A stretch of 64,000 nt of DNA from Spirochaetia bacterium (GCA_029880265.1 JAOUOT010000001.1:83485-147484); one strand, 5' to 3'. Positions 29,187 through 39,585 are shown, counted from the stretch's first letter. Notes: generated from the letters alone by a model not told the origin. Program-made: numbers and translations.

Positions 29187-30052
29187 TAAAAAAATATTTA
29201 ATATTATCTTTTTTATGCTTTGTCTTTTATTGTAAAAGCTTTGGGAAAGAACTTCCCTACGATGTCAAGAACTGGGAAGTCAAAGAACAAAAAGAGCCCC
29301 ATAAAATTGAAAACTGGGCGGGATACACTATTGAGAAGAGAGAATCAGTAAAATTTATTCAAAAAGAAACAGGAACAGAAATCGTGGTTGAAATGGCGGA
29401 GTTTGAATCTGAAAATCATGCTCTGGGCGCTTATTTAGAATTAAGAAAAAATAAAATCGATAATTTACGCTCTCTAAATGTTCAAAGGGCCCGCTGGAGC
29501 CATTTTCTGGTTCCCGGCGAAGAAGCCGGTTTTTGGCAGGGCTTTCGTTCGGTTAGCGCATATTCTAACCGATCTTTAGAAAGAAAAGAATGGGAAGAGT
29601 TTCTGGATATTCTATCAATAAGCATGCCAGAAGGCACGGCAAGACCTTCTGAGTTCAGTCTTCTTTTGCGCGAAGAAACCAGCATAAAAAATGTTTTATT
29701 TGCGCTTAATGAGCCTGTTCCTAATACTGACCATCTTAAAGAATTCTTTTATGCTCCATGGCAAAGCGCAAAAAGAGAAATTATTTTTGGTTTTCGAATA
29801 TTCGAAGACTCTTCTGAGGCTCAAAACTATCTTATATCGCAAACCATAGTCTCAGAAAAAAACATTAAAAGCGGCATTTTAACGCAGTGGGATTATAAAA
29901 ATAAATCTTATCCGGTGATTTTGAAAGAAAATGAAATACAAAGTCAATATTTGTTTAGAAAAGACGGCGTTATATTTTTATTTGCGGGAAATCTATCTGA
30001 GACCGACGCAAAAAACGAGGCAATAAAATTATGGGAAGCCTGGGAATTTTAG
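29183..30052 (+). CDS. Exported protein (possible lipoprotein) of unknown function
   Basis: N-terminus MIKKYLILSFLCFVFYCKS; 4-bp overlap with upstream gene. Confidence 0.5.
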   Translation: MIKKYLILSFLCFVFYCKSFGKELPYDVKNWEVKEQKEPHKIENWAGYTIEKRESVKFIQKETGTEIVVEMAEFESENHALGAYLELRKNKIDNLRSLNVQRARWSHFLVPGEEAGFWQGFRSVSAYSNRSLERKEWEEFLDILSISMPEGTARPSEFSLLLREETSIKNVLFALNEPVPNTDHLKEFFYAPWQSAKREIIFGFRIFEDSSEAQNYLISQTIVSEKNIKSGILTQWDYKNKSYPVILKENEIQSQYLFRKDGVIFLFAGNLSETDAKNEAIKLWEAWEF

Positions 30053-30068
30053 GTTAATATATAAAATA

Positions 30069-30566
30069 ATGGATCCCTTTCAGGATGAAAAATTTATACT
30101 AACCGTTTCGTCGTCTTTTATTGAAGTTTCTGCAGACTGGCTTGATATCAATATGATGAGAGAAGCCTATGGCCAAACCAATAATGAGGGTCTCTGTTAT
30201 GAATTTTGCGCATCTTTAGGTTTCAAGGGCGATATCAACGGCAAAATTTTTATCGGTATGGATGGATATACCAAACTATTAGTGTTGCCATATATTGCCG
30301 CTAAATTTAATCTTACCCAGTTTCATTGGGAAGCGGCCGAAAGCTCTCTTTTATCTTATATCAATCAAATTGGCGGAAAAATTCTGACGGAATTAGAAGA
30401 TTATTATAAAGATTTTGAAATAGAATCGCCTGAATTATTCAGTAATAAATTTGTTCCGCTTTCTAAAGACGATTATAGAAAATATACCGTAATCTTCTTT
30501 TTAAAAGACGATAATCTTAAAAAATATTTAGGACGCCTTTATGCAACTATAGCGTTTCTAAAATAA
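30069..30566 (+). CDS. CheX-like protein
   Basis: CASLGFKGDINGKIFIGMDGYTKLLVLPYIA...ESSLLSYINQIGGKILTELEDYYKDFEIESPELF follows the CheX/CheC fold pattern. Confidence 0.5.
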   Translation: MDPFQDEKFILTVSSSFIEVSADWLDINMMREAYGQTNNEGLCYEFCASLGFKGDINGKIFIGMDGYTKLLVLPYIAAKFNLTQFHWEAAESSLLSYINQIGGKILTELEDYYKDFEIESPELFSNKFVPLSKDDYRKYTVIFFLKDDNLKKYLGRLYATIAFLK

Positions 30567-30568
30567 AA

Positions 30569-32509
30569 TTAAAAATCAAGAAAATCTTTTAATTTGCGCA
30601 TTCTAGTGGGCGCTCTTAATCGTCTTAACGCTTTCGCCTCAATCTGACGTATTCTTTCTCGGGTTACCTTAAAAACATAACCTACTTCTTCAAGAGTATG
30701 AGTATACCCGTCGTCAAGACCAAAACGCATTCTTATTACTTTTTGTTCGCGCGCCGGTAGGGTAGCTAGAACCTGCTGTATTTGTTCGGCAAGAATTGAT
30801 TGAGCCGTTGCCGCCATCGGGCTTTCGGCTTTTTTATCTTCAATAAAGTCTCCTAACTCAGAGTCTTCGTCTTCGCCGATAGGAGTTTCTAAACTTACCG
30901 GATCTTTCGCTACATTTTTAACCTGTTTAACCTTCGCTGGGGGCCATCCGAGTCTTTCGGCAATTTCATCGTCATTGGGTTCCCTGCCTGTTTCTTGCAG
31001 AAAAAGCCTTATTTCACGATTTACTTTATTTATTTGCTCGATCATATGGCTTGGTATTCTAATTGTTCTGGCCTGTTCTGAAATGCTTCTCGTAATAGCC
31101 TGACGTATCCACCATGTGGCATAGGTAGAGAACTTGTATCCTTTTCGATATTCAAACTTTTCAACAGCCTTCATCAGACCAATATTGCCCTCTTGAATTA
31201 AATCATAAAAATGCATTCCTCTGTTGGCAAAACGCTTTGCGATAGAAACAACAAGGCGAAGATTTGCGTTAATTAATTCTTTTTTTGCGGTTTCAATTTC
31301 GCGTTGTCCCCGCGCTATTTTTTCACCCCATGATAATATAATAAGAGTCGGCGACCCTGCTTCTTGCTCCATTCTTCTTAGTTTTCTCTCGTTATTTCTA
31401 ATATCTTTGATGATATTTTTTACGTCTTCTATGGTGCAGTCCATTTCTTTCTCGACAACGTCAAGATCCTCATTTTTTTCAATGTGCCTGTTATAAGCTT
31501 TTATAGCTTTCACATCGCGGCCATATTTTTCTTTCAAGCGCAAAAAGTGTCTTTTTATTTCTTTAATACGAAAAACCATACTCTTTATTTTATTTACATG
31601 TTTAATTAATTCTTTTTGCGAAATTCCAACCTTTAAAACATGTTTAGATGATTTATCTTCTAATTTTAATATTTCTGCCCAAATTTCCTGATGTTTTTTG
31701 CTTTTATGGGTATATCTTTTTAGTTTTGATTTTAGCTGCAATATTTCTTTATCGATATCTATCACGGGCTTCATTTCTTTTAAGAAATTTTCTCTAAGAA
31801 GTTCCTGCTCGCTCTGGGGAATATAATATGTTTTAGACGCGCGGCATATTTCGGTTATGCGTATATGTCTTTTTTCAATTTTATTGTAATATCTGATAAA
31901 AGACTGTCTTAAAAGCGAAGACTTCAATACCGCTTCTTCTATAATAATTTCGCCTTTTTCTATTCTTTTTGCAAGTTCAACTTCTTTATCTCCCGATATT
32001 AAAGAAATTTTTCCGATTTCTTTTAAATATAACTTCATCGGGTCGTCAGCTTCGCTTACCGAGGCGGCCGTTTTCTTTTTTGGCATAGCCGGTCTGAGTT
32101 TCGGGTTACTTAAAAGCTGCGAAAGTATTTCAAGTTCGTATCCGTTATTCATTAATTGAATGGCAAGATCTTGCACCGTAAAGACTTTGCTTTCGGGTAA
32201 TTTTACTTCATAACCCAACTCGGTTAGCTGGGTTATTAATGCCTTAGGAACTTTTTGCTCTCCTAAGATCGACACTTGAACAGAATAATTTGTTGTCTGT
32301 TTTTCGCTTTTCTCAGAAAGCGCTTTTTTATCGTATTCTTCAACAATTTCAATACCATATTGGTTTAAAAGTATGAAAACATCGTCAATTTTATCAGAAT
32401 TAATAAGTTTTTCGGGCAAAATATCATTAATCTCGTCATATGTTATTTCGCCGTTTGACTTTCCTATATTTATTATTTTTTGAATTTCGGGCAGTTGTTC
32501 TAGTTCCAC
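30569..32509 (-). CDS. rpoD: RNA polymerase primary sigma factor
   Basis: [54 protein letters not shown] and region 4 [28 protein letters not shown]. Confidence 0.97.
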   Translation of the reverse strand: MELEQLPEIQKIINIGKSNGEITYDEINDILPEKLINSDKIDDVFILLNQYGIEIVEEYDKKALSEKSEKQTTNYSVQVSILGEQKVPKALITQLTELGYEVKLPESKVFTVQDLAIQLMNNGYELEILSQLLSNPKLRPAMPKKKTAASVSEADDPMKLYLKEIGKISLISGDKEVELAKRIEKGEIIIEEAVLKSSLLRQSFIRYYNKIEKRHIRITEICRASKTYYIPQSEQELLRENFLKEMKPVIDIDKEILQLKSKLKRYTHKSKKHQEIWAEILKLEDKSSKHVLKVGISQKELIKHVNKIKSMVFRIKEIKRHFLRLKEKYGRDVKAIKAYNRHIEKNEDLDVVEKEMDCTIEDVKNIIKDIRNNERKLRRMEQEAGSPTLIILSWGEKIARGQREIETAKKELINANLRLVVSIAKRFANRGMHFYDLIQEGNIGLMKAVEKFEYRKGYKFSTYATWWIRQAITRSISEQARTIRIPSHMIEQINKVNREIRLFLQETGREPNDDEIAERLGWPPAKVKQVKNVAKDPVSLETPIGEDEDSELGDFIEDKKAESPMAATAQSILAEQIQQVLATLPAREQKVIRMRFGLDDGYTHTLEEVGYVFKVTRERIRQIEAKALRRLRAPTRMRKLKDFLDF

Positions 32510-32785
32510 TAATTTTTCTCCACTTATTTTACTTTATTAAAAAGGCCAAAACAATTATTTTTCAAGTCTTTTTAATTACGGTTATTACGTATCTCTCTCT
32601 TTTAAAAAACATATTTTGCATAATTCGAACATAAAGCCTTGTTTCGTCGTCTTATTTACAACAAAGTTTTAGAGGTTTATAATACTACGTATTATATATC
32701 GGATTTATACAATGCGATAGATTCCTTATGCGGGAAGAATATATAAGATATTAAAAAAAAAAGCAACTTTTTTTTATTTTTTTTA

Positions 32786-33025
32786 TTAATTTGCGTAACT
32801 GCCCGTTCTTTTGGGCATATTTGTGTCTAAAGACGCGATTAATTCTTTAGGATTTATATTATAGCCAAGATCGTGAGCGGTTTCAGCGTAAAATAAAATT
32901 ACTTTTTTTATTCGCGCGCGTGCTTGATTATAATTCAAACCATAACAAAATATATCTAATTCGGGACAATTGGCCACATATTCGCCGTTTTTTTCCCATA
33001 TTTTAATTGAAAGTTCCATTTTCAT
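32786..33025 (-). CDS. HicB-like small protein (solitary, no adjacent HicA seen)
   Basis: MELSIKIWEKNGEYVANCPELDIFCYGLNYNQARARIKKVILFYAE matches HicB N-terminal pattern. Confidence 0.6.
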   Translation of the reverse strand: MKMELSIKIWEKNGEYVANCPELDIFCYGLNYNQARARIKKVILFYAETAHDLGYNINPKELIASLDTNMPKRTGSYAN

Positions 33026-33130
33026 TAATGTCGGATGCTTCTATAATTTTTTTGATGATTTTTATAAAAAATGTCAAAAGACAGCTTTATAAACTATGGG
33101 ACAGATAAAAAAAGGGCATTATAATTTTTT

Positions 33131-33157
33131 TAATATATTTTAAACCAATGCCGATAA
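33131..33157 (+). promoter_or_regulatory. Candidate sigma28 (FliA-type) promoter for the MCP
   Basis: TAAT - N15 - GCCGATAA (exact -10 consensus at 33150-33157), 10 nt before the ATG. Confidence 0.55.
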
Positions 33158-33167
33158 TATCAATTAT

Positions 33168-35453
33168 ATGTCGACATCTGAAAAAACAAGAATAGAATCA
33201 GACCAAGAATTTTCAAACGTAGAAATAATGGAAAACGAAAAAAACACAGAAAATTCTAATCAAGAAGATTCTTCTAAAGTCGAAGAAACGCTGTTTGAGC
33301 AAAAAAAATCGTTGAGAATTCGACTTGTAATGTGGTTTCTTCTTGTGGCCCTTATGATTCCAATAGTCGCCGGAGGCTTTACATTATTATCATATAATAA
33401 AGTTGTTGAAAATGAAATAACTCAAAACTTTGCTAAAACCGCCGCTCATTTGAAAGATTTTATCAGCCATAATATGGCCGAGCGCTATACTGATATTCAG
33501 CTTTTATCTGAAGAGAATTTTGTTAAAAAAGGTGTCGACCAGACAAATTCTTCAGACGTTATCAATGAATTGAATTCTTATGTAAGTTATAAAACAATGT
33601 ATTCAAATATAATGATATTTGACGAAAACGGTAGGCTGCGAAATATAAATACAAAATCATCTAACGGAGATAATATTAAGTCAAGCGCGCTGCTAGGATC
33701 TTTACAACAAAACTGGAAGACGGTAATCATCGCCGGAGATAAAGACTCTGAGATAGACTGGTTTACCAGATGTAAAGAAAAAGACAGAAAAATTCCTTTT
33801 TATACACGAACCATCAGGCAGAACAAAAGTTTTTTAGATTTAAAACTTTCTTCAAATAATATAATTTTTGCAATGCCCGTAAAAAAAAGAGGCGTTGTTG
33901 AAGGCTGTGTCGCGGCGGCGATACCTATTGAAAACTTAGAGCCTGTTTTTATAGACAACCTTAAATTATTGAAAAATAATCTTAATACTTTTGAAGTCAG
34001 TCTCGTAGACAGAGAAGGTTTAGTGATATGGGAGAGTTTTCAATCGAATAACCGAGCTTTTTTAGATAACTTGAGACTGTCAAACGATAATTTGTATCAC
34101 CAATGGAAAGATAATAAATTCAAACCTCTTATAGAAGAAATGTTTGATATGCGTATGAACAAAAAAGTTCTGGCTTCTATAGAAACTGAATCAGGGGTCG
34201 GCGAATTTAGCGGTTTAGGGTGGGCCGTCATAGCAAGAGCCGATAACAACGAAGTAAGAAAAGATTCGACAAATACCCTGCTTTTATCGTTGATTATTTC
34301 AACTCTTCTGTTGATTATAAACTCTATTTTAATATATCTATTTACCAAAAAAATTACAATGCCTATTCAAAATTCGGCTTCGGCCATTGAAAAAATCGGC
34401 TACGGAGATTTAACAAAAGAACTAATCGTTCACGGGAATGACGAACTGGGTAAGCTTGAGTTTTTTATCAACGAAACCACGAAACATTTAAGAATTCTCG
34501 TAAGCGCTTTGACCGGTTCGCGAACCGCGTCAACAACATATTCGCATGACGCGGCAAAAAGAGTAAGAGAAGTTTTAAGATCAAATCAAGAGCAGGCTGC
34601 TCTTTTAGAAGAAGCCTCGGCGGCCGTTGAAGAACTTTCTGCTTCGACACAGAGCATTTTAGAAGCTTCGCAGCAACAGCTTAACGGCGCAGAAACAAAC
34701 AGCAAAGCGATGGAAGATCTTCAAGATTCGTTTTCAAAATCAGAAGAAATTCAGCGTCAAATTAGCAAAGAGGCCTCGCAGACAATGGATCAAGCCCGTT
34801 CGGGAGGCGAAGCCGTACAATTGCTTGTGCTAAGTATGGAAGAAATCTTTGAAACTTCGCAGCGCATTTTAGGCATCATTGACGTAATTAACGACATAGC
34901 CGATCAAACGGACCTTCTAGCCTTGAACGCTTCTATAGAAGCCGCCAGAGCCGGCGAGCATGGCAAAGGCTTTGCCGTTGTGGCCCATGAAATCAGCGAA
35001 CTTGCAGAAAGAAGTTCGGCTTCGGCAAAAGAAATATCAAGGCTTTTAAGAACAGCGAATCAAAAAGTAGAAACTGGAACTGAAAAGGTAAGAGGCACTC
35101 GCGAAATATTTAATAAAATTATCGCTTCAATGGAAGTCTTGGCTAAAGATATTAAGGTTGTAAGAGAATTTGACGCCTTGCAAAGCGATGCTGTTAATGA
35201 AACGGCTCAAAGGGCCAAAAGAGTAGCCGTTTTGGCGCGCGAAATCTCTGACGCCACAAGACTTCAAAATCAGTCTGCCGAAGAAATAACAGAAGATATG
35301 AGCCGGGCAAATGAAATTACGTCTGATAACGTAGATCAAATTGAAAAACTTGAGTCTCAATTAAAACAGCTTGAAACTCTAATGGAAGAAGGTCTTAAAC
35401 TTGTTCATAAATTCAAGCTTCCGAGAGTAGTCGAGGGTAACGTAATCGAATAA
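33168..35453 (+). CDS. Methyl-accepting chemotaxis protein (extracellular sensor, HAMP, MA domain)
   Basis: DIADQTDLLALNASIEAARAGEHGKGFAVVAHEISELAERSSASAKEI hairpin; two TM segments. Confidence 0.96.
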   Translation: MSTSEKTRIESDQEFSNVEIMENEKNTENSNQEDSSKVEETLFEQKKSLRIRLVMWFLLVALMIPIVAGGFTLLSYNKVVENEITQNFAKTAAHLKDFISHNMAERYTDIQLLSEENFVKKGVDQTNSSDVINELNSYVSYKTMYSNIMIFDENGRLRNINTKSSNGDNIKSSALLGSLQQNWKTVIIAGDKDSEIDWFTRCKEKDRKIPFYTRTIRQNKSFLDLKLSSNNIIFAMPVKKRGVVEGCVAAAIPIENLEPVFIDNLKLLKNNLNTFEVSLVDREGLVIWESFQSNNRAFLDNLRLSNDNLYHQWKDNKFKPLIEEMFDMRMNKKVLASIETESGVGEFSGLGWAVIARADNNEVRKDSTNTLLLSLIISTLLLIINSILIYLFTKKITMPIQNSASAIEKIGYGDLTKELIVHGNDELGKLEFFINETTKHLRILVSALTGSRTASTTYSHDAAKRVREVLRSNQEQAALLEEASAAVEELSASTQSILEASQQQLNGAETNSKAMEDLQDSFSKSEEIQRQISKEASQTMDQARSGGEAVQLLVLSMEEIFETSQRILGIIDVINDIADQTDLLALNASIEAARAGEHGKGFAVVAHEISELAERSSASAKEISRLLRTANQKVETGTEKVRGTREIFNKIIASMEVLAKDIKVVREFDALQSDAVNETAQRAKRVAVLAREISDATRLQNQSAEEITEDMSRANEITSDNVDQIEKLESQLKQLETLMEEGLKLVHKFKLPRVVEGNVIE

Positions 35454-35503
35454 AGTTAAGATAATATCGAAGCTTATAGTCTTAAAACTTAACTTTTCAA
35501 AGC

Positions 35504-36148
35504 TTAAATCAAAGATAAATAAAGTCGTACCCATTCTTGTAAAACGCCTTTTTCTTCAGCCGGAAGTTTTGTTTTATCTAGCCTTAAAATTTTATTTTTT
35601 GCGTTTTCAATTTCTTTTTTTTGAAATCCTAACGAAACCAAAGCTTCTTCAATTTGATTTTCAAACGACGTCTCTAAGCTTGCTTGCGGCGAAACATCCC
35701 CAGAGATATCTTCTGCGGCAATAGATTGCTTGAGACTTTCTAACTTTTTAATTTTTTGTTTAGACTCAAACAGTATTTTTTCTGCCTTTAATTTACCGAT
35801 GCCCGGAATTTTCAAAAGGGCCTCTTTTTGCTCCAGAATCAACATATTGATTAAATTGTAAGATCCGCCGGTTGACATAAGATTAAGAGCCATTTTAGGG
35901 CCTATACCCTGCAGGTTTCTTAAAAAATCAAAAAGCTTAACCTCTACTTCTTTTAAAAATCCGAATAAATGCTGCTCGGTTTCGTTTTGAATAAAGCGGG
36001 TATACAGAAGTATTTCTTTTTGATTTTCTTTGCTTAATTTATCGTGAACTTCTATCGGTATATGCAGCCCGTACCCTACGCCGCCCGACTCGATAATGGC
36101 AAAAAACGGCGACAACGATATTATTTTACCTTTTATAGAATATATCAT
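35504..36148 (-). CDS. ruvA: Holliday junction helicase subunit RuvA
   Basis: MIYSIKGKIISLSPFFAIIESGGVGYGLHIP, LQGIGPKMALNLMS, IPGIGKLKAEKIL. Confidence 0.95.
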   Translation of the reverse strand: MIYSIKGKIISLSPFFAIIESGGVGYGLHIPIEVHDKLSKENQKEILLYTRFIQNETEQHLFGFLKEVEVKLFDFLRNLQGIGPKMALNLMSTGGSYNLINMLILEQKEALLKIPGIGKLKAEKILFESKQKIKKLESLKQSIAAEDISGDVSPQASLETSFENQIEEALVSLGFQKKEIENAKNKILRLDKTKLPAEEKGVLQEWVRLYLSLI

Positions 36149-36636
36149 TTAAGTCTGTTATTTTTTGTTCTCAGCCACGAACATATGGCCAGCCCGAGCG
36201 CGTCGGCTGCGTCGTCGGGTTTTGGCATTGAAGAAAGCCCCAGTATTCTGGCTATCATTTTCTGCATTTGTCTTTTATCGGCCGCGCCGTAGCCGGTAAT
36301 CATTTTTTTCATGCTTGTCGGCGAAATTTCAATGAGAGGAATATTTTTTTTATGCAAAGTAAGAATAATGACCCCTCTTGCCTGAAGAAGTTTTACTCCG
36401 GTTGTCAGATTTTTCTTGAAAAAGACTTCTTCTACCGCGCATGCGAAGATTTTCTTTTTTTTTAAGAGCTCCGCTGTTTTTTTTTCTATAATTTCTAATC
36501 TCTCGCCTATAGGCAAATTTGAAGCAGTTTCAACGACGCCGGCGTCTATAAATTCTGGCTTGCCGGCTTTTGGGGTTTGCTTGATTAACCCATAACCCAT
36601 GCGCCCGTAACCGGGGTCTATGCCAAGATAAAGCAT
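36145..36636 (-). CDS. ruvC: Crossover junction endodeoxyribonuclease RuvC
   Basis: LGIDPGYGRMGYGLI, AVEEVFFKKNLTTGVKLLQARGVI, DAADALGLAIC. Confidence 0.96.
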   Translation of the reverse strand: MLYLGIDPGYGRMGYGLIKQTPKAGKPEFIDAGVVETASNLPIGERLEIIEKKTAELLKKKKIFACAVEEVFFKKNLTTGVKLLQARGVIILTLHKKNIPLIEISPTSMKKMITGYGAADKRQMQKMIARILGLSSMPKPDDAADALGLAICSWLRTKNNRLK

Positions 36637-37391
36637 TAGCCTGAAATTAACTCTTCGGATATTTCAAGATTGCTGAAGACATTTTGTACGTCGTCGTGAT
36701 TTTCGAGATTTTCAATCAGTTTCATTACGGCGCCGCCTTTATCTACATCTAGGGCAATTTGCGTTTTAGGAACATACTGAAGCTCAGATTCGAGAATTTC
36801 CCAGCCTTTGGTTTCAATAATTTTATAAAAAGCCTCTAATACCGCATGAAAATCTTCTTTAGCCGATTTTATGACATAAATATTTTCTTCGTCTTTTTCA
36901 AAGTCTTCGGCGCCGCATTCTACTACCTGTTCTAAGAGTTCTTCTTCGTTAATATTTTCGCCTTTTATTAAAATAACGCCTTTATGATCAAATAAATAGC
37001 TGACAGAGCCCGATTCTGCCATAGAGCCGCCCGCTTTTGATAAAATGTTTTTGATTTCAGGCACCGTGCGAGTTTTTTTATCGGTTAATACTTCAATGAT
37101 AATGGCTATGCCCCCCGGCGCGTACCCTTCATAGACAAGCTCTTCATAATTATCGCTCTCTAATTCGCCCGTGCCTTTTTTAACGGCTCTTTCAATATTA
37201 TCTTTGGGAACGTTGCTTTCGCGGGCTTTTAAGATAGCGGCTCTAAGCCGTGGATTGCTGTTTTCGTCGCCGCCGCCAAGCTTTGCTGAAACCGTAATTT
37301 CTTTCGCTAAGCGGGTAAAAATCTTGCCTCTTTTTGCGTCGGCAGCCTGCTTTCGGTGTTTGATATTCGCCCATTTTGAATGACCAGCCAT
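36636..37391 (-). CDS. yebC: YebC/PmpR-family regulator
   Basis: MAGHSKWANIKHRKQAADAKRGKIFTRLAKEITVSAKLGG. Confidence 0.98.
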   Translation of the reverse strand: MAGHSKWANIKHRKQAADAKRGKIFTRLAKEITVSAKLGGGDENSNPRLRAAILKARESNVPKDNIERAVKKGTGELESDNYEELVYEGYAPGGIAIIIEVLTDKKTRTVPEIKNILSKAGGSMAESGSVSYLFDHKGVILIKGENINEEELLEQVVECGAEDFEKDEENIYVIKSAKEDFHAVLEAFYKIIETKGWEILESELQYVPKTQIALDVDKGGAVMKLIENLENHDDVQNVFSNLEISEELISG

Positions 37392-37545
37392 GGTTCCAGT
37401 TTTTATATATTTTACGCTTCGACAACTGTTTTTCTAACTATTTCTATAAAAGAAAACAAGCGATTAACGTTTATTGCGCGGTCACAACAAGAAAACAGGT
37501 TGACGCCTTAAATTGTATTTTATAGGTTTATATCTAATTAATAGT

Positions 37546-38010
37546 ATGAACGAAACTAAAATTTGCAGGCTTTTATCTTCTCTTTCTTCTTCAAAAGAAA
37601 ACATAGAAATATTATGCGCTCTCGATAAAGCTCTTTTTAACCCTTCGTGGAATGAGACGCAGTGGCAAAACGAGTTTGATAACCCCTCTGTAGAAATCTA
37701 TATTATGCAAAATTCTAAAGACGAACCGATTGGTTTTTTATCGGCGTCTATTGTCGATAAAAATATTGAAATTAGAAAGGTAGGAATACTGCCCGAATTT
37801 CAAAGAAAGGGATATGCCTCGCTTTTAATGAACAAGGTCTATGAATTAAGCAAGAATTATAACGCTGAAACGATAATTTTAGAAGTCAACGAGACAAACC
37901 ATCCGGCTGTGATGTTTTATCAAAAAAACGGATTTTCTGTCTTTCACGAAAGGAGAAACTACTATGCGAACCACCAAAAAGCTTTTTGTATGCAAAAAAA
38001 TATTGCTTAG
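37546..38010 (+). CDS. GNAT N-acetyltransferase, RimI-like
   Basis: IEIRKVGILPEFQRKGYASLLMNKVYELSKNYNAETIILEVNETNHPAVMFYQKNGFSVFHERRNYY. Confidence 0.85.
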   Translation: MNETKICRLLSSLSSSKENIEILCALDKALFNPSWNETQWQNEFDNPSVEIYIMQNSKDEPIGFLSASIVDKNIEIRKVGILPEFQRKGYASLLMNKVYELSKNYNAETIILEVNETNHPAVMFYQKNGFSVFHERRNYYANHQKAFCMQKNIA

Positions 38011-38479
38011 CCTGCCTTTTCTTTTTTTTCTTTTGTTTTCTTCGCATGCCGAAAACAATAATAAAAACAAAGAAGAAAAATTAACCACCGCAGAAAGCAC
38101 ATGCGAAATAATCGCTTCTTCTCTAGGCAAGGGAGAGAAAAAAAGAAGAGCAAGAATCGGGCTAAAAAATAAAATATACTTATGTCGCGGAACAGTTGAA
38201 AAGGTTTTAGAAGATTTTTCGCAGCTTCCCGATGAGTTGATATCAAAATCAAGATGGATAGCCAAGCTTAAAAAACCTTATCTTTTAATCTTGAAGCCCG
38301 AAAGCCGCAAACTAGAAAAAGTAAAGTTCTACCTGTTCAGCTCAAAAGAAGAAGTAGCCGAGGTATTAACCGAGGGAACCAGTATTGAATTCAGCGGCCA
38401 GCTTTTATTCGAGCCCTTTTTAAATGAAAATATCTGGCGGATGGTTTTTATAAACCAGGAAGCCGCCATAAAAATATAA
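37964..38479 (+). CDS. Exported hypothetical protein
   Basis: Signal peptide KKILLSLPFLFFLLFSSHAE; overlaps rimI end. Confidence 0.55.
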   Translation: MRTTKKLFVCKKILLSLPFLFFLLFSSHAENNNKNKEEKLTTAESTCEIIASSLGKGEKKRRARIGLKNKIYLCRGTVEKVLEDFSQLPDELISKSRWIAKLKKPYLLILKPESRKLEKVKFYLFSSKEEVAEVLTEGTSIEFSGQLLFEPFLNENIWRMVFINQEAAIKI

Positions 38480-38483
38480 AATA

Positions 38484-38846
38484 TTGTTATTTAAGATCAT
38501 GTTTTGCGCAAAAAAAAAGGCTTCTTTAAAATTAAAAAGATATGGCGATAAATTTATTCATAGATTTTATTTTCATCGTTTTCTTATAATCTTTTTTTTG
38601 CTGCAAATAAATATTGTTGCCGCCGGCGAAAATAAAATCTGGAAAGGAAAACTTGACGATAAGGGCAAGGCAAAAATCGAATACAAGATATCTGCCGAAA
38701 AAACCGTCTTTTTACAGGCCTTTATTTTTTATAAAGACAACTGGCGCCCCGTATCTGTATTCTGGAACGACAAAGAAATCTGGATAGACTTGGGCCCGGC
38801 ATTTAAAGAATTAGAATACCGCGTGCATTTGCTCATCGACGGGTAA
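38484..38846 (+). CDS. Exported hypothetical protein
   Basis: Hydrophobic N-terminus FHRFLIIFFLLQINIVAAGE; directly follows the 38479 stop. Confidence 0.45.
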   Translation: MLFKIMFCAKKKASLKLKRYGDKFIHRFYFHRFLIIFFLLQINIVAAGENKIWKGKLDDKGKAKIEYKISAEKTVFLQAFIFYKDNWRPVSVFWNDKEIWIDLGPAFKELEYRVHLLIDG

Positions 38847-38890
38847 GGGTTAATATTCTTAAGTCTTATAATGGCGGCTTGCACAAAGCC

Positions 38891-38932
38891 CATTCTGTTA
38901 GCCACAGGTTTAAACCTGTGGCTAACAGAATG
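38891..38932. repeat. Perfect 42-bp palindrome
   Basis: CATTCTGTTAGCCACAGGTTTAAACCTGTGGCTAACAGAATG equals its own reverse complement; overlaps the hicA 3' end. Confidence 0.97.
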
Positions 38933-39155
38933 ACTTATCAAGAAATTCATCCGGTTCAATATTTGCCTGCTTAAGAATTGCCCTTAGGGTACCTTCTGGC
39001 ATATTTGAGGCATGATTTGGGATGGTAGTATCTTTATTTGTTGCCGGATTATACCAGATTTCATGTGAACCAGCCGCCTGACGGTCAAAATAAAAACCTA
39101 ATTTTTTTAATTTTCTGATTATCTGGCGATATTTAAATCCTGATAATCTGCCCAT
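38922..39155 (-). CDS. hicA: HicA-family mRNA interferase toxin
   Basis: YRQIIRKLKKLGFYFDRQAAGSHEIWYNPATNKDTTIPNHASNMPEGTLRAILKQANI (GSHxxw and IPxH motifs). Confidence 0.9.
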   Translation of the reverse strand: MGRLSGFKYRQIIRKLKKLGFYFDRQAAGSHEIWYNPATNKDTTIPNHASNMPEGTLRAILKQANIEPDEFLDKSFC

Positions 39156-39389
39156 TTAATAGTTTACTATGAGTGAATAATCAAAGCTGTCGGTAACAGG
39201 TTTTAAATCTTTTAGTTTTTCTTCTTTACTGATTTTTGATTCGATTATTTTGCGGGCAACATCTCTTGCAATTTCAAGGGTTTCTGCAATGGTTCTGCCT
39301 TGGGCAATAAGACCCTGCAAAGAAGGCGAGGTTGCCAGATAGACACCTTCAGGTAGTTTTTCGATATGAATATCAATTGAAGCTTTCAT
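39156..39389 (-). CDS. hicB: HicB-family antitoxin (partner of hicA, encoded first)
   Basis: DIHIEKLPEGVYLATSPSLQGLIAQGRTIAETLEIARDVARKIIES; adjacent to hicA. Confidence 0.85.
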   Translation of the reverse strand: MKASIDIHIEKLPEGVYLATSPSLQGLIAQGRTIAETLEIARDVARKIIESKISKEEKLKDLKPVTDSFDYSLIVNY

Positions 39390-39563
39390 TTATTTACACA
39401 ATATAAAATTTACACAGTTTTTAAACAAAAAAATAAGCGCTAGAATTTTATAAAGAGGTCATATTTAGGCTGCGCTCAATACAGATGAACGCTGAAAGAA
39501 AGATTGTATAATCTTAAATAAATATACCTTTACAAAATGTATCAATTCTATTTCATGGTAATG

Positions 39564-39585
39564 AATGTTGACAAATGTCAACATT
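39564..39585. repeat. Inverted repeat, possible operator or promoter element
   Basis: AATGTTGACA-AA-TGTCAACATT, 10-bp perfect arms. Confidence 0.6.
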
